From Bacillota bacterium (lineage in GTDB: Bacteria > Bacillota > Clostridia > Acetivibrionales > JAMNXU01), in the NCBI GenBank assembly GCA_023623175.1, contig JAMNXU010000023.1, positions 1 through 63,626 on the forward strand: DNA of 63,626 nucleotides. Reading direction: 5' to 3'. The position numbers were made by a program, and so were the translations under genes. Position 1 is the first letter of the stretch; every line of letters begins with the position of its first letter. The notes under the pieces are model-generated. The model saw only the letters and a list, made by a program, of their open reading frames with translations, was not told where the DNA came from and made no database searches. Positions 7,076 through 14,450 of this stretch are shown piece after piece.

Positions 7076-7288
7076 TTATTGATTCTGCTTTTTCTCAAGA
7101 TACTCGTTCAATTCCCGAACGATTTCGTTTACATCCACACCATGTACAGCGCATGCTTCGGCAAGAGTTTCTCCCATAGAGGAAGGACAGCCCAGGCAGT
7201 GCATTCCTGTTTTGAGCAGTATCGGCGCAGTACCCCTGTCAATTTTCAATATATCGGAAATAATCATATCGGGTGTTACTTTCTGCAT
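7076..7288 (-). CDS. DUF1858 domain protein (small redox-disulfide type)
   Basis: A 70-residue protein carrying the whole DUF1858 domain, including the TGMHCLGCPSS motif with two cysteines three residues apart. This small domain often sits beside or fused to hybrid cluster proteins and other redox enzymes, where it may shuttle disulfides or bind a cofactor. The direct role is not established. The ATG at 7288 is chosen because GAGGAG lies 9 nt upstream. The in-frame TTG three codons earlier would sit directly on that site. It is monocistronic with its own terminator. Confidence 0.8.
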   Translation of the reverse strand: MQKVTPDMIISDILKIDRGTAPILLKTGMHCLGCPSSMGETLAEACAVHGVDVNEIVRELNEYLEKKQNQ

Positions 7289-7519
7289 TAATATCAACTC
7301 CTCGTCTAATTATTTAACATGGTTATTATACACTATGCCCAATAAAATTTATACCCCTGTAAAACACACCCTGCTGCTTTTAATATACCACCAGCAAACA
7401 ATGAAAAACAATTACCGCAAAAAATTCAGGAAATACCATCCCAATACCAGGATCTTTTTATATTTTTCAGGATCTTTTTATTTTTTTAATCTCTCTTAAT
7501 TTTTTTATAATCTTTCTTT

Positions 7520-8071
7520 TCATAATCTCCTGTATCGAGCCGGTCCCGTTTCGTACAGATTATTGCCCGAAGCATCAATAATCGCAATTGTCAGAAAATC
7601 CTTCACGGTGAGTTTCCTGATCGCCTCGGGACCAAGTTCGGGAAAGGCGACCATCTCCTGCTTTATTACGGAACGGGCAATAAGCGCTCCCGCTCCGCCT
7701 ATGGCTCCGAGATATACGGCGCCGTACTTTTTCATGCTTTTGATGACATCCTCGCTTCTTAAGCCTTTTCCCACCATTCCCTTAAGGCCGAGCTCAATAA
7801 GTTTCGGAGCATAGGCGTCCATCCTTCCGCTCGTGGTTGGACCTGCCGAACCGATAACCTCCCCGGGTCTCGCAGGGCACGGACCCACGTAATATATAAT
7901 TTGACCGCTAATGTCAAAAGGCAGCTGCTCTCCCCTTTCAATGAGCTCCGCCATTTTTTTGTGTGCCGCATCCCTGGCCGTATATACTATACCGTTTATC
8001 ACCACCCTGTCGCCGGCTTTGATCTGTCTTACCTTTTCAGTGGTTAAAGGTGTTTCAATATAATGAATCAT
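7520..8071 (-). CDS. Fumarate hydratase class I, beta (C-terminal) subunit
   Basis: A 183-residue subunit of the oxygen-sensitive two-subunit [4Fe-4S] hydro-lyase that interconverts fumarate and malate. The beta-domain motif YVGPCPARPGEVIGSAGPTT is present, as are SGRMD and KKYGAVYLGAIGGAGAL. The partner alpha subunit is encoded 18 nt upstream on the same strand. Closely related L-tartrate dehydratases share this layout, so that activity cannot be excluded. I favour the ATG at 8071, because GGGG sits about 7 nt from it. The ATG at 8077 almost touches the ribosome site. The T-rich stretch 7298-7519 downstream contains a direct repeat of CAGGATCTTTTTAT and no clear gene. Confidence 0.9.
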   Translation of the reverse strand: MIHYIETPLTTEKVRQIKAGDRVVINGIVYTARDAAHKKMAELIERGEQLPFDISGQIIYYVGPCPARPGEVIGSAGPTTSGRMDAYAPKLIELGLKGMVGKGLRSEDVIKSMKKYGAVYLGAIGGAGALIARSVIKQEMVAFPELGPEAIRKLTVKDFLTIAIIDASGNNLYETGPARYRRL

Positions 8072-8089
8072 ATCCATACCCCTTTAAAA

Positions 8090-8938
8090 TCATAATACTG
8101 TTTCCCCGTGCCTCGTTGCATGGCAGCTGATATTCACTGCGACGGGCAAGCCTGCAATATGCGTAGGAAACACTTCTATATTTACACCGAGCGCCGTGGT
8201 CGTGCCTCCGAGTCCCGCAGGGCCGATCCCGGTTTTATTGATGGTTTCAAGCAGCTCTTTTTCCAGCTCCGCAACATAACGGGGGCGATTTCCAACGGTT
8301 GTGCCAATGGGCCTGAGCAACGCCTTCTTGGCCAGAATAGCGGCTTTTTCCATTGTTCCTCCTATTCCCACTCCAACGACTACCGGGGGACATGGATTCG
8401 GTCCGGCTTTTTCCACGGTTTCTAACACGAATTTTTTCACGCCTCCAAGTCCGTCGGAAGGCTTAAGCATCTTCAGCGCACTCATGTTTTCACTGCCGAA
8501 ACCCTTTGGAGCAAAACTGATTTTCAAACGGTCCCCCTCCACGATTTCATAATGAATTACAGCGGGCGTATTATCGCCGGTGTTTATCCTTTCTATGGGA
8601 TCGCCAACGACGGAATTCCTCAGGTAACCGTTCTTATAACCCCTTCTCACCCCTTCATTGATCGCTTCGGTCAGGCTTCCTCCTACAATGCGCACTTCCT
8701 GGCCCAATTCAATAAAAAACACGGCCATCCCCGTATCCTGGCAAATGGCCATCTGCTTCTGCCGGGCAAGATCCGCATTCCCCTTCAGTTGCCGGAGTAT
8801 TTCCCTGCCCAGCTCGGACTGCTCGTTTTCACAGGCGCTCTCCAGCGCGCAGTAAATATCCTCGCACAACCGGTAATTAGCCTGCATGCAAAGCTTTTCA
8901 ACCGCATTGACAACTGTATCGACATGTATTTCCCTCAT
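8090..8938 (-). CDS. Fumarate hydratase class I, alpha (N-terminal) subunit
   Basis: A 282-residue catalytic subunit that binds the [4Fe-4S] cluster. Visible family motifs are AICQDTGMAVFF, GFGSENMSALKML, GPNPCPPVVVGVGIGGT and the C-terminal NISCHATRH. The three cysteines in these blocks are the expected cluster ligands. With the beta subunit it forms the anaerobe-type fumarase of the reductive or oxidative C4 branch. GGAGG precedes the ATG by 5 nt. The region right upstream is a composite palindromic repeat (8965-9207), so the promoter must lie within or beyond it. Confidence 0.92.
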   Translation of the reverse strand: MREIHVDTVVNAVEKLCMQANYRLCEDIYCALESACENEQSELGREILRQLKGNADLARQKQMAICQDTGMAVFFIELGQEVRIVGGSLTEAINEGVRRGYKNGYLRNSVVGDPIERINTGDNTPAVIHYEIVEGDRLKISFAPKGFGSENMSALKMLKPSDGLGGVKKFVLETVEKAGPNPCPPVVVGVGIGGTMEKAAILAKKALLRPIGTTVGNRPRYVAELEKELLETINKTGIGPAGLGGTTTALGVNIEVFPTHIAGLPVAVNISCHATRHGETVL

Positions 8939-8964
8939 AATAACCTCCGATTAAACATCCTGGT

Positions 8965-9207
8965 GAGGCTGGATGCCCCCGAAAGGGCCCAAATGATCTT
9001 ACTGCAAAAACGAAATTTGCTATAAAAGATGAGTTGATAAATCAGCCGTCGCGCCGCAGCGTCGAAAACGATTCGGAGGCTGGATGCCTCCGAAAGGACC
9101 ACTCCTGGCGCAGGAGGCGCGTATGTGGTTCGTTCGTTTGAGACGCGAGCCGAGACGTCGCTGATTTCAAAGAATCTGTGCAAATTGAGTTTTTGCAGTA
9201 AAATCAA
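8965..9207. repeat. Composite palindromic intergenic element, full copy
   Basis: About 70-90 nt at 8994-9080 and the reverse complement of 9120-9207 align at roughly two thirds identity. Each arm begins ACTGCAAAAAC (at 9001 and, inverted, at 9203). A 25-nt block starting GAGGCTGGATGC also occurs twice as a direct repeat (8965-8990 and 9076-9100). The right arm recurs at 870-948. No open frame of note is inside, so it looks like a non-autonomous mobile or fold-back element. Confidence 0.65.
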
Positions 9208-9240
9208 TAAAATTTGATATACTAAATTCTATTACACGGC

Positions 9241-9342
9241 TTTTCCAAATGCAAGTTTACACTGCCTGCTGAAAGCATTCCCACGCCATTTCCGCCATGA
9301 CGGTTGCACCGGTTTGTAAATTTTCGATGAACATTTGGAAAA
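9241..9342 (-). other. Structured locus with a 25-codon ORF inside an inverted repeat
   Basis: TTTTCCAAATG (9241-9251) is perfectly inverted as CATTTGGAAAA (9332-9342), and AAGTTTACA (9253-9261) pairs with TGTAAATTT (9315-9323). On the minus strand an ORF from ATG at 9334 to TAA at 9257 encodes MFIENLQTGATVMAEMAWEC followed by FQQAV. A possible GGGGA site lies about 8 nt before the ATG. The start codon lies in the outer stem and would be paired with the 3' end of the message. No known family is recognised. It could equally be a gene remnant. Confidence 0.35.
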
Positions 9343-9447
9343 TTCCCCGATTTTCAAGTCTATTTAATATATAATTACATTGGAGCGATAAAATATCCCT
9401 GCTGTTTAAAAAGCGATTTCAAATACACGCTGCATTGCCTTAAATGG

Positions 9448-9476
9448 CTGAACCAGTTGTAATAAGCCGTCTATAA
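9448..9476 (+). promoter_or_regulatory. Possible promoter of the Usp-like gene
   Basis: A perfect TATAAT (9471-9476) lies 25 nt before the start of the Usp-like gene. The -35 at 17 nt (TGAACC) is poor, so the promoter may need an activator. Confidence 0.4.
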
Positions 9477-9500
9477 TAATTAAAAGGGAAGGGAACAGCT

Positions 9501-9893
9501 TTGGCAGAAAAAAAGAACATTCTGGTTTGCGTCACCAAGCAAAAGACCTGTGAAAGGCTGATAAGATCGGCCCATAATATTTTGCTTCAATCCGGTGGTC
9601 AGCTTTTTGTGCTGCACGTAGCAAGAAACGACTGGAACTTCCTTGACAACGCAAAGGAAGGAGAAGCCCTCGAATACCTGTTTAATATTTCAAAATCCGT
9701 GGGAGCCAACCTCACTGTCCTGAGGTCAGACAATATAGTGCAAACAATAGTGGATTTTGCCCGGGAAAACGATATAAACTGCGTCATTCTCGGCGAATCA
9801 CCTGACAAGCGCAGCGAAAACCAGTTTCGAAGCAAGCTGGCTGCAATGCTGAATGACGTTGAAATAAAAGTCATACCACCGTTGGAAATGTAA
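9501..9893 (+). CDS. Universal stress protein (Usp)-like, alpha/beta nucleotide-binding fold
   Basis: A 130-residue single-domain protein with the Usp pattern: first strand NILVCVT, a central QLFVLHVA strand, and CVILGESP near residue 90. The NILVCVTxQ start and overall length resemble the Usp domain of KdpD sensor kinases more than classical UspA. The typical GxxGS phosphate loop is replaced by GESPDKRS, so ATP binding is uncertain. The start is TTG, preceded by GGGAAGGGA. It stands alone between a repeat-rich gap and the HU gene. Confidence 0.7.
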   Translation: MAEKKNILVCVTKQKTCERLIRSAHNILLQSGGQLFVLHVARNDWNFLDNAKEGEALEYLFNISKSVGANLTVLRSDNIVQTIVDFARENDINCVILGESPDKRSENQFRSKLAAMLNDVEIKVIPPLEM

Positions 9894-9992
9894 CGACATT
9901 ATTTGTGTGCAAAATTCACCATATTAAGACAATTTACATGGTATTTTTTACAGATAAAAACAGTCCCAAATTCCTAATTTGTATTGAAATGC

Positions 9993-10021
9993 TTGACTTT
10001 ACCATACTTTCATTATAAAAT
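9993..10021 (+). promoter_or_regulatory. Promoter of the HU gene
   Basis: TTGACT (9993-9998), a 17-nt spacer and TAAAAT (10016-10021) lie 33 nt before the start codon. A TGTCGAA heptamer (10024-10030), the core of a Spo0A box, sits immediately downstream. Confidence 0.75.
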
Positions 10022-10054
10022 AATGTCGAATTCCAAATTTAGGAGGTTATGAAA

Positions 10055-10330
10055 ATGAATAAAGCTGATTTAACAAAAGCCATTGCAGCCAAGACTGGCT
10101 TGAATCAGAAAACTAGCGAAGCTGCCCTCAACGCTTTCATTTCAACAGTTGAAGAATCTCTGCAAAAGGGAGAAAAAGTTGTTCTTGTCGGTTTCGGTAC
10201 TTTTGAAGTAAGGCAGAGAGCTGCAAGAAAGGGAAGAAATCCCCAGACCAAGGAAGAAATCACCATCCCCGCATCGAAAGCACCAGTATTCAAAGCAGGC
10301 AAAGGTTTAAAGGAAATAGTAAACAAATAA
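10055..10330 (+). CDS. hup: HU family DNA-binding protein
   Basis: A 91-residue histone-like protein that bends DNA as a dimer and compacts the nucleoid. The sequence is a full [21 protein letters not shown] at the start, the [20 protein letters not shown] beta-arm entry and the conserved Pro of the arm tip in [18 protein letters not shown]. The ATG at 10055 is chosen because AGGAGG is 8 nt upstream. The earlier in-frame ATG at 10049 would be only 2 nt from that site. It has its own strong promoter and terminator. The Spo0A-box-like heptamer by the promoter suggests sporulation-linked control. Confidence 0.95.
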   Translation: MNKADLTKAIAAKTGLNQKTSEAALNAFISTVEESLQKGEKVVLVGFGTFEVRQRAARKGRNPQTKEEITIPASKAPVFKAGKGLKEIVNK

Positions 10331-10344
10331 ATCAGCAATTACAT

Positions 10345-10388
10345 AGGAAAGTCCGGTATTGTATAAATACCGGACTTTCTACTTTTTG
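10345..10388 (+). terminator. Terminator of the HU gene
   Basis: A perfect 13-bp stem, GAAAGTCCGGTAT (10347-10359) with ATACCGGACTTTC (10367-10379), is followed by CTACTTTTT. It sits between the convergent HU and spo0A genes and may serve both. Confidence 0.9.
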
Positions 10389-10417
10389 AGACAATAACGC
10401 ATTTTTATCATAAGTCG

Positions 10418-11200
10418 TCAAAACGTCGCCATTCTGACCCTGTCAGCCATCAGGGCGAGAAATTCCGAGTTTGTAGGTTTCCTTGACTTGTCAAATATTC
10501 CGTCTGAGGTATCGGCTTTTTTGGCCCAGGCGCTTTCAATTGCGCTTCTTATCGCCCGTTCGACTTTTTGGGGTGATGTGTTAAATTTTTTCGCTACAAG
10601 GGGATAAATAACCTTTGTAACCGGAAACGTTGTTTTCGAATTCTTCACCGTGTATAAAACAGCCTCGCGTATGTACTTGTAACCTTTCAAGTGTGCGGGA
10701 ATCCCTGTTTTATGCAGCAGTGCCGTTATCCTGTATTCCGTTTCCTCAAGTTCATAGGGCTTTGTAGCAGTGCCGTCCCGGCTTATTGTAAAACATTCGT
10801 GAAGGTTCATTTTGGCCGATCTTTCCGCAACCAGCTGCCGTATTCTTTTTAAAAGCACAGAAACATCAAAAGGCTTTACAAGGTAATATTCCGCTCCCAG
10901 TAAGATTGCTCTCCTGACAAATACGTCCAGTCCAATTGCGGAAAGTATTATAAAAACAGGTTTTGGATTAATGCCCATTGCCGAGATTCTTTCCAGAACT
11001 CCTATGCCGTCAAGATTGGGCATTATCAAATCAAGGATAACCACGTCAGGAGTAAGGGAAGCCGTCAAATCCACTGCTTCAAGACCGTCGCCGGCTATTC
11101 CCACAACCTTGAGATCGCTTTCCCGGTTGATATACTTTTTCAGCAGCCCGGCAAACTCAACGTTGTCGTCCGCAATCAGTACCGAAATAGGTTCAGACAC
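10418..11200 (-). CDS. spo0A: Stage 0 sporulation protein A, master regulator of sporulation
   Basis: A 260-residue response regulator. The receiver domain has the acidic pair D11/D12, phosphoacceptor Asp57 in VVILDLIMP and Lys in LVKPFD. A linker leads to the Spo0A-specific C-terminal DNA-binding domain with SPQKVERAIRSAIESAWAKK and the PTNSEFLALMADRVRM end. Phosphorylated Spo0A switches gene expression at sporulation onset. GTG at 11200 matches the family length. A longer frame to 11344 runs through the promoter and is not coding. A SigH-type promoter with an embedded 0A box lies 41 nt upstream. Spo0A often follows spoIVB, but here aroA lies upstream and spoIVB is not in the window. Confidence 0.97.
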   Translation of the reverse strand: MSEPISVLIADDNVEFAGLLKKYINRESDLKVVGIAGDGLEAVDLTASLTPDVVILDLIMPNLDGIGVLERISAMGINPKPVFIILSAIGLDVFVRRAILLGAEYYLVKPFDVSVLLKRIRQLVAERSAKMNLHECFTISRDGTATKPYELEETEYRITALLHKTGIPAHLKGYKYIREAVLYTVKNSKTTFPVTKVIYPLVAKKFNTSPQKVERAIRSAIESAWAKKADTSDGIFDKSRKPTNSEFLALMADRVRMATF

Positions 11201-11240
11201 AGGTACATCAGTCCTTGTCAAGCTTTTTGTGTATTTGGAT

Positions 11241-11268
11241 ATTCGACAAACATTCTCTATTTTCCTCT
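11241..11268 (-). promoter_or_regulatory. SigH-type promoter of spo0A with overlapping 0A box
   Basis: On the minus strand AGAGGAAAA (-35), a 15-nt spacer and GAAT (-10) fit the SigH consensus RnAGGAwWW-N11-12-RnnGAAT. The -10 overlaps TTTGTCGAA (11250-11242), a perfect 0A box. This predicts SigH transcription with direct autoregulation by Spo0A-P. Confidence 0.75.
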
Positions 11269-11316
11269 TGTTTTCTGCAAAAAAGATTAATTTTTCGGCC
11301 TGAATGCAAACTATTT

Positions 11317-12585
11317 TTATAGCAATTCTATATCGCCGCCACACTTCTGAACAAGCTGTACAAAATCCGGGAACGTGACGTTTATTGCCTCTGCAGTATC
11401 GATTACAGTTTCCCCGGAAGCATTCAGTCCTGCAACTGCAAGAGCCATGACAATACGATGATCAAAATGGCCGTTAAGGCGACACCCTTTCAAATCACTG
11501 CGCCTTATGACGAGGCCGTCTTCAAGTTCTTCAATGTCAGCTCCCATTTTTGTCAGTTCCTCGTACATTACCCTGATCCTGTCCGTTTCCTTGATCCTTG
11601 CCTGGGGCACATTGACAAGCCTTGTTTCTCCTTCGGCAAAGCATCCTGCGACAGCCATGGCCGGAAGCGCATCCGGTGTGGCGTTCATATCTATTTCTAT
11701 GCCTTTAAGGTTTCCGCCTTTTATTCGCACTGCGCCGTTCTCCATGGTAACCCTGGCTCCCATGGCAGAAAGATAGTCAATTACAGCTTTGTCGCCCTGT
11801 TTATCCGTGATGTCGAGATTCTGAACAAGGATTTCTCCGCCCGTTATCGCGGCCAGCACCATGAAAAAGGTCGCCGATGAAAAATCGCCCGGAATGGTTT
11901 CCTTGAAAGGCTTGTAGCTCTGTCTTCCCTTTATGTAAAAATGCCTGAAGTCCCAGTTTTCATACTGTATACCAAGTTTGTCGAGCCACCACAGCGTCAT
12001 CTCGACATAGGGAACTTCATTCAGCCTTGTAACTATAACTTCCGTATCTTTTTCCAGGAGCGGAGAGGTTATCAGAACCGACGACAAATACTGCGAAGTA
12101 ACAGCGTCAAGTTCCGTTTTTCCGCCCTTCAGTCGTCCTTTTACCACCACGGGCGCGGAATCATTGCCCCTTGTTGAAAAAACCTCGGCCCCAAGGTTGT
12201 TCATTGCCCTGATTAAAGATCCAAGCGGCCTTGACCTTATCTGGGCGTCGCCGGTAAAAACGGAACAACCGTCAACAAGACCCGCCGCCATCATTCCGAT
12301 CCTCAGTGTCGTTCCCGAATTCCCCACGTTGACCACGTCGTCGGGGATCCTGGCAAAACCGCCTGAACCGTCGATGACCAGCTTATCATCCTGCACCTCT
12401 ATTTTTGACCCGAACATGCGGCAGACATTTATCGCCGAATGCGCATCTTCTGAATGCAGAGGTTTTATTACTTCCGACACGCCTTTCGCGAGACTTCCCA
12501 GGAACACTGCCCTTATCGTGTGGGATTTTGAGCCGGGAACCGCTATGGTTCCGTTGATATCGGACTTTCTGACTCTCAACAGCAT
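11317..12585 (-). CDS. aroA: 3-phosphoshikimate 1-carboxyvinyltransferase (EPSP synthase)
   Basis: A 422-residue shikimate-pathway enzyme that joins phosphoenolpyruvate to shikimate-3-phosphate. Motifs are VPGSKSHTIRAVFLGSLAKG at the start (family PGSKSxTxR), NSGTTLRIG (PEP-binding NxGT loop), DFSSATFFM and KETDRIRVM. The total length is normal. The start at 12585 (ATG) is preferred because AGGG lies at a usual distance. An ATG two codons earlier at 12591 is nearly on that site. No other aromatic pathway gene is adjacent. It is upstream of spo0A on the same strand but with a separate spo0A promoter between. Confidence 0.95.
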   Translation of the reverse strand: MLLRVRKSDINGTIAVPGSKSHTIRAVFLGSLAKGVSEVIKPLHSEDAHSAINVCRMFGSKIEVQDDKLVIDGSGGFARIPDDVVNVGNSGTTLRIGMMAAGLVDGCSVFTGDAQIRSRPLGSLIRAMNNLGAEVFSTRGNDSAPVVVKGRLKGGKTELDAVTSQYLSSVLITSPLLEKDTEVIVTRLNEVPYVEMTLWWLDKLGIQYENWDFRHFYIKGRQSYKPFKETIPGDFSSATFFMVLAAITGGEILVQNLDITDKQGDKAVIDYLSAMGARVTMENGAVRIKGGNLKGIEIDMNATPDALPAMAVAGCFAEGETRLVNVPQARIKETDRIRVMYEELTKMGADIEELEDGLVIRRSDLKGCRLNGHFDHRIVMALAVAGLNASGETVIDTAEAINVTFPDFVQLVQKCGGDIELL

Positions 12586-12750
12586 CTTCATTCACCCTTT
12601 GCCTTAACCCGTAAAATAATTATTTACGATTTTACCATAAACTTCGCCTCCGATGAAGGCGTACCGTCATCCAACCACAACCCGGAAGGATAAACACATT
12701 TTCTTCACAATTACATAATCTGATATAGATAAAAAAACGGAGGGTAAAAA

Positions 12751-13551
12751 ATGCTCAGTTTCCTGTCACGGCTTAACATAATTCTGCTGGGTGTTCTGGC
12801 TGGTACCGCCGCAGGTCTTTTTACCGGCGTCGGAGGACTTTTGGTATTCTTTATGAAAAACGTTGAAAAGAAATTGCTGGATGCGGCGCTCGGGGCAGCA
12901 GCCGGAGTCATGCTCGCGGCAACTTCCTTCAGCCTGATTGTACCCGCCATCGAAGCAGGAGGAGATGGAATCCGTGGACCGTCGATTGTACTTGTGGGCA
13001 TCCTGGCCGGCGGAATATTCCTCGATCTGGCAGACAAGTTCTTCCCGAACAGCAACCTGCTGTCCAATTCCATCGAGGCCGATGAAAGCCTTTCAAGAAA
13101 AATGCGGCTGCGAAAAATATGGTTGTTTATCCTCGCAATTACCATACATAATTTTCCTGAAGGCCTTGCTGTCGGAGTCGGATTCGGCAGCGACAACATT
13201 AAAAACGGGTTAAGCCTTGCGATAGGCATCGGCCTTCAGAATTTCCCCGAGGGGCTCGCAGTCGCCCTGCCCCTTATAAGAGAAGGGTATTCACGGTGGA
13301 AGGCATTTTTAATCTCCCTGGCAACGGGTCTTGTGGAGCCTGTCGGAAGCTTGCTCGGCGTGAGCATCGTGAACATTTCAAAACCGCTTATGCCGTTCGC
13401 CATGGCTTTTGCCGCCGGCGCCATGCTGTTTGTTATCAGCCACGAAATAATACCCGAAACCCAGAGCAACAGCAAGTATTCCAAGCTCGCAACCCATGCG
13501 CTGCTCGTCGGTTTTGTCATAATGATGTTCCTGGACAATACACTGGGCTAA
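12751..13551 (+). CDS. ZIP family metal transporter
   Basis: A 266-residue membrane protein of the ZIP (ZupT/GufA-like) family that moves divalent metals such as zinc into the cytoplasm. About eight hydrophobic segments are visible. The metal-binding TM4 and TM5 motifs are clear as HNFPEGLAVGVGFG and, inverted in the second half, QNFPEGLAVALPL. A shorter, acidic, cytoplasmic loop (LSNSIEADESLSRKMRLRK) lies between. It begins with ATG after GGAGGGTAAAAA. It ends immediately before a large cluster of palindromic repeats and has no operon partner. Confidence 0.9.
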   Translation: MLSFLSRLNIILLGVLAGTAAGLFTGVGGLLVFFMKNVEKKLLDAALGAAAGVMLAATSFSLIVPAIEAGGDGIRGPSIVLVGILAGGIFLDLADKFFPNSNLLSNSIEADESLSRKMRLRKIWLFILAITIHNFPEGLAVGVGFGSDNIKNGLSLAIGIGLQNFPEGLAVALPLIREGYSRWKAFLISLATGLVEPVGSLLGVSIVNISKPLMPFAMAFAAGAMLFVISHEIIPETQSNSKYSKLATHALLVGFVIMMFLDNTLG

Positions 13552-13553
13552 CC

Positions 13554-13735
13554 AGGCACACCGGGACACGGGGACGGTTCTCCTGTCCCAGCGTGGGACA
13601 CGGGGACGGTTCTCTTGTCCCACCACGGGCAACAGGACGGTTCTCCATGAACATGGAGAAATCCCGGGACACAGAGATGGTTCCCCTGCCCCATTTAATG
13701 GGACATAAAATGGGTTACCCTGCCCTATTCAAAAT
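13554..13735. repeat. GGGGACGGTTCT repeat cluster, left part
   Basis: Two good head-to-tail units (GGGACACGGGGACGGTTCTC with TTGTCCC or CTGTCCC ends) are followed by decaying units such as GGCAACAGGACGGTTCTCC and GGGACACAGAGATGGTTCCC. The cluster begins 3 nt after the ZIP gene stop. Confidence 0.85.
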
Positions 13736-13790
13736 AAGATACGGGGATGATTCTCCGGTGTAAAACAGGAGAATCATCCCCGTATCTTTG
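13735..13790. repeat. Perfect hairpin variant of the GGGGACGGTTCT repeat
   Basis: AGATACGGGGATGATTCTCC is followed after 11 nt by its exact reverse complement and TTT. Relative to the common unit (GGGACACGGGGACGGTTCTC) several positions have changed, and both arms carry the same changes. Confidence 0.85.
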
Positions 13791-13805
13791 TACAGACCGC
13801 TTAAT

Positions 13806-13996
13806 ATGGTGGGGACAGCGGAACCGTTCCTCTGTCCCGGGAGGACAACCCTTTTTCGTGCGGATCGTTGCCCGTTATCTCACCAGGACTGAGGAACCGT
13901 TCCATTGCCTCCCCCGTTATCGGTATCCGGTACACAGGAACCGTCCCCGTGTCCCACAGGAACCGTCCCCGTGTCCCACACACAGTCCCCGTGTAC
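13806..13996. repeat. GGGGACGGTTCT repeat cluster, right part
   Basis: Mostly reverse-oriented units: GGGGACAGCGGAACCGTTCC then TCTGTCCC, GAGGAACCGTTCC, and three CACAGGAACCGTCCCCGTGT-type copies ending in a truncated CAGTCCCCGTGTACCAC. Together with 13554-13790 this makes about 440 nt without a gene. The orientation switches near 13760. Confidence 0.85.
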
Positions 13997-14023
13997 CACA
14001 ATTCATTTGCCGCTTTCTCTAAT

Positions 14024-14275
14024 TCATTGCTGTTTTCTCTTATATTCCGCCCATGAATTGTCGGCAACCACCTCGGAAAGGCGCGCCTCAATGTTCTCCC
14101 TGTTTTTTAAATTCCTGTCCATAATCCTGCCGAGCAAAATGCCGGCAGCGGTAGTAATCGCCGTTATCCCGAAAAAAAGGGCTTCCCCGGTCAGCAAATA
14201 TCCGGCGGCTGCAAGGCATCCCCCTATTCCCGCTCCCAAAAGCATGCCTATTTCCGAACAGGTATATGACTTCAT
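14024..14275 (-). CDS. Small membrane protein of unknown function
   Basis: An 83-residue protein with two membrane segments (about residues 9-27 and 30-49, GMLLGAGIGGCLAAAGYLL and ALFFGITAITTAAGILLG) joined by a short turn, then a charged helical tail of about 30 residues. An excellent AAGGAGGAGCAGA site precedes the ATG, so the gene is real. The glycine-rich pair is vaguely like AtpZ/AtpI-type small proteins, but I do not assign it. It lies between the repeat cluster and a perfect 13-bp hairpin, alone on its strand. Confidence 0.7.
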   Translation of the reverse strand: MKSYTCSEIGMLLGAGIGGCLAAAGYLLTGEALFFGITAITTAAGILLGRIMDRNLKNRENIEARLSEVVADNSWAEYKRKQQ

Positions 14276-14376
14276 TCTGCTCCTCCTTACCCGAGTATCT
14301 CTGAAAATGCAATTTATAAATTAAGACGTTTTGACAGGCAAAAATGTTTCATCCTTGTTCCGGCCTTATGCAATAT

Positions 14377-14406
14377 CGCTATATCGGCATTATTGCCGAT
14401 ATAGCG
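14377..14406. other. Perfect 13-bp hairpin, no T-run
   Basis: CGCTATATCGGCA and TGCCGATATAGCG enclose a TTAT loop. It sits in the gap between the rluA-family terminator and the small membrane protein. It lacks a T-run, so it may be an operator or an RNA structure. Confidence 0.6.
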
Positions 14407-14423
14407 GAAAACTAAAACGCAAA

Positions 14424-14450
14424 TAAAAAAAGGCTGATATTTCAGCCTTT
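14424..14450 (-). terminator. Terminator of the amidohydrolase-methyltransferase-RluA operon
   Basis: On the minus strand AAAGGCTGA, a 4-nt loop and TCAGCCTTT run into TTTTATTT. The stop codon of the pseudouridine synthase lies inside the first arm. Confidence 0.9.

Noticed and set aside
13296..14324. Several 60-155 codon frames in and near the palindromic repeat cluster
   Set aside because: They translate the repeat units or are antisense to the ZIP gene, and they lack ribosome sites. Only the frame at 14024-14275 on the minus strand has a good site.
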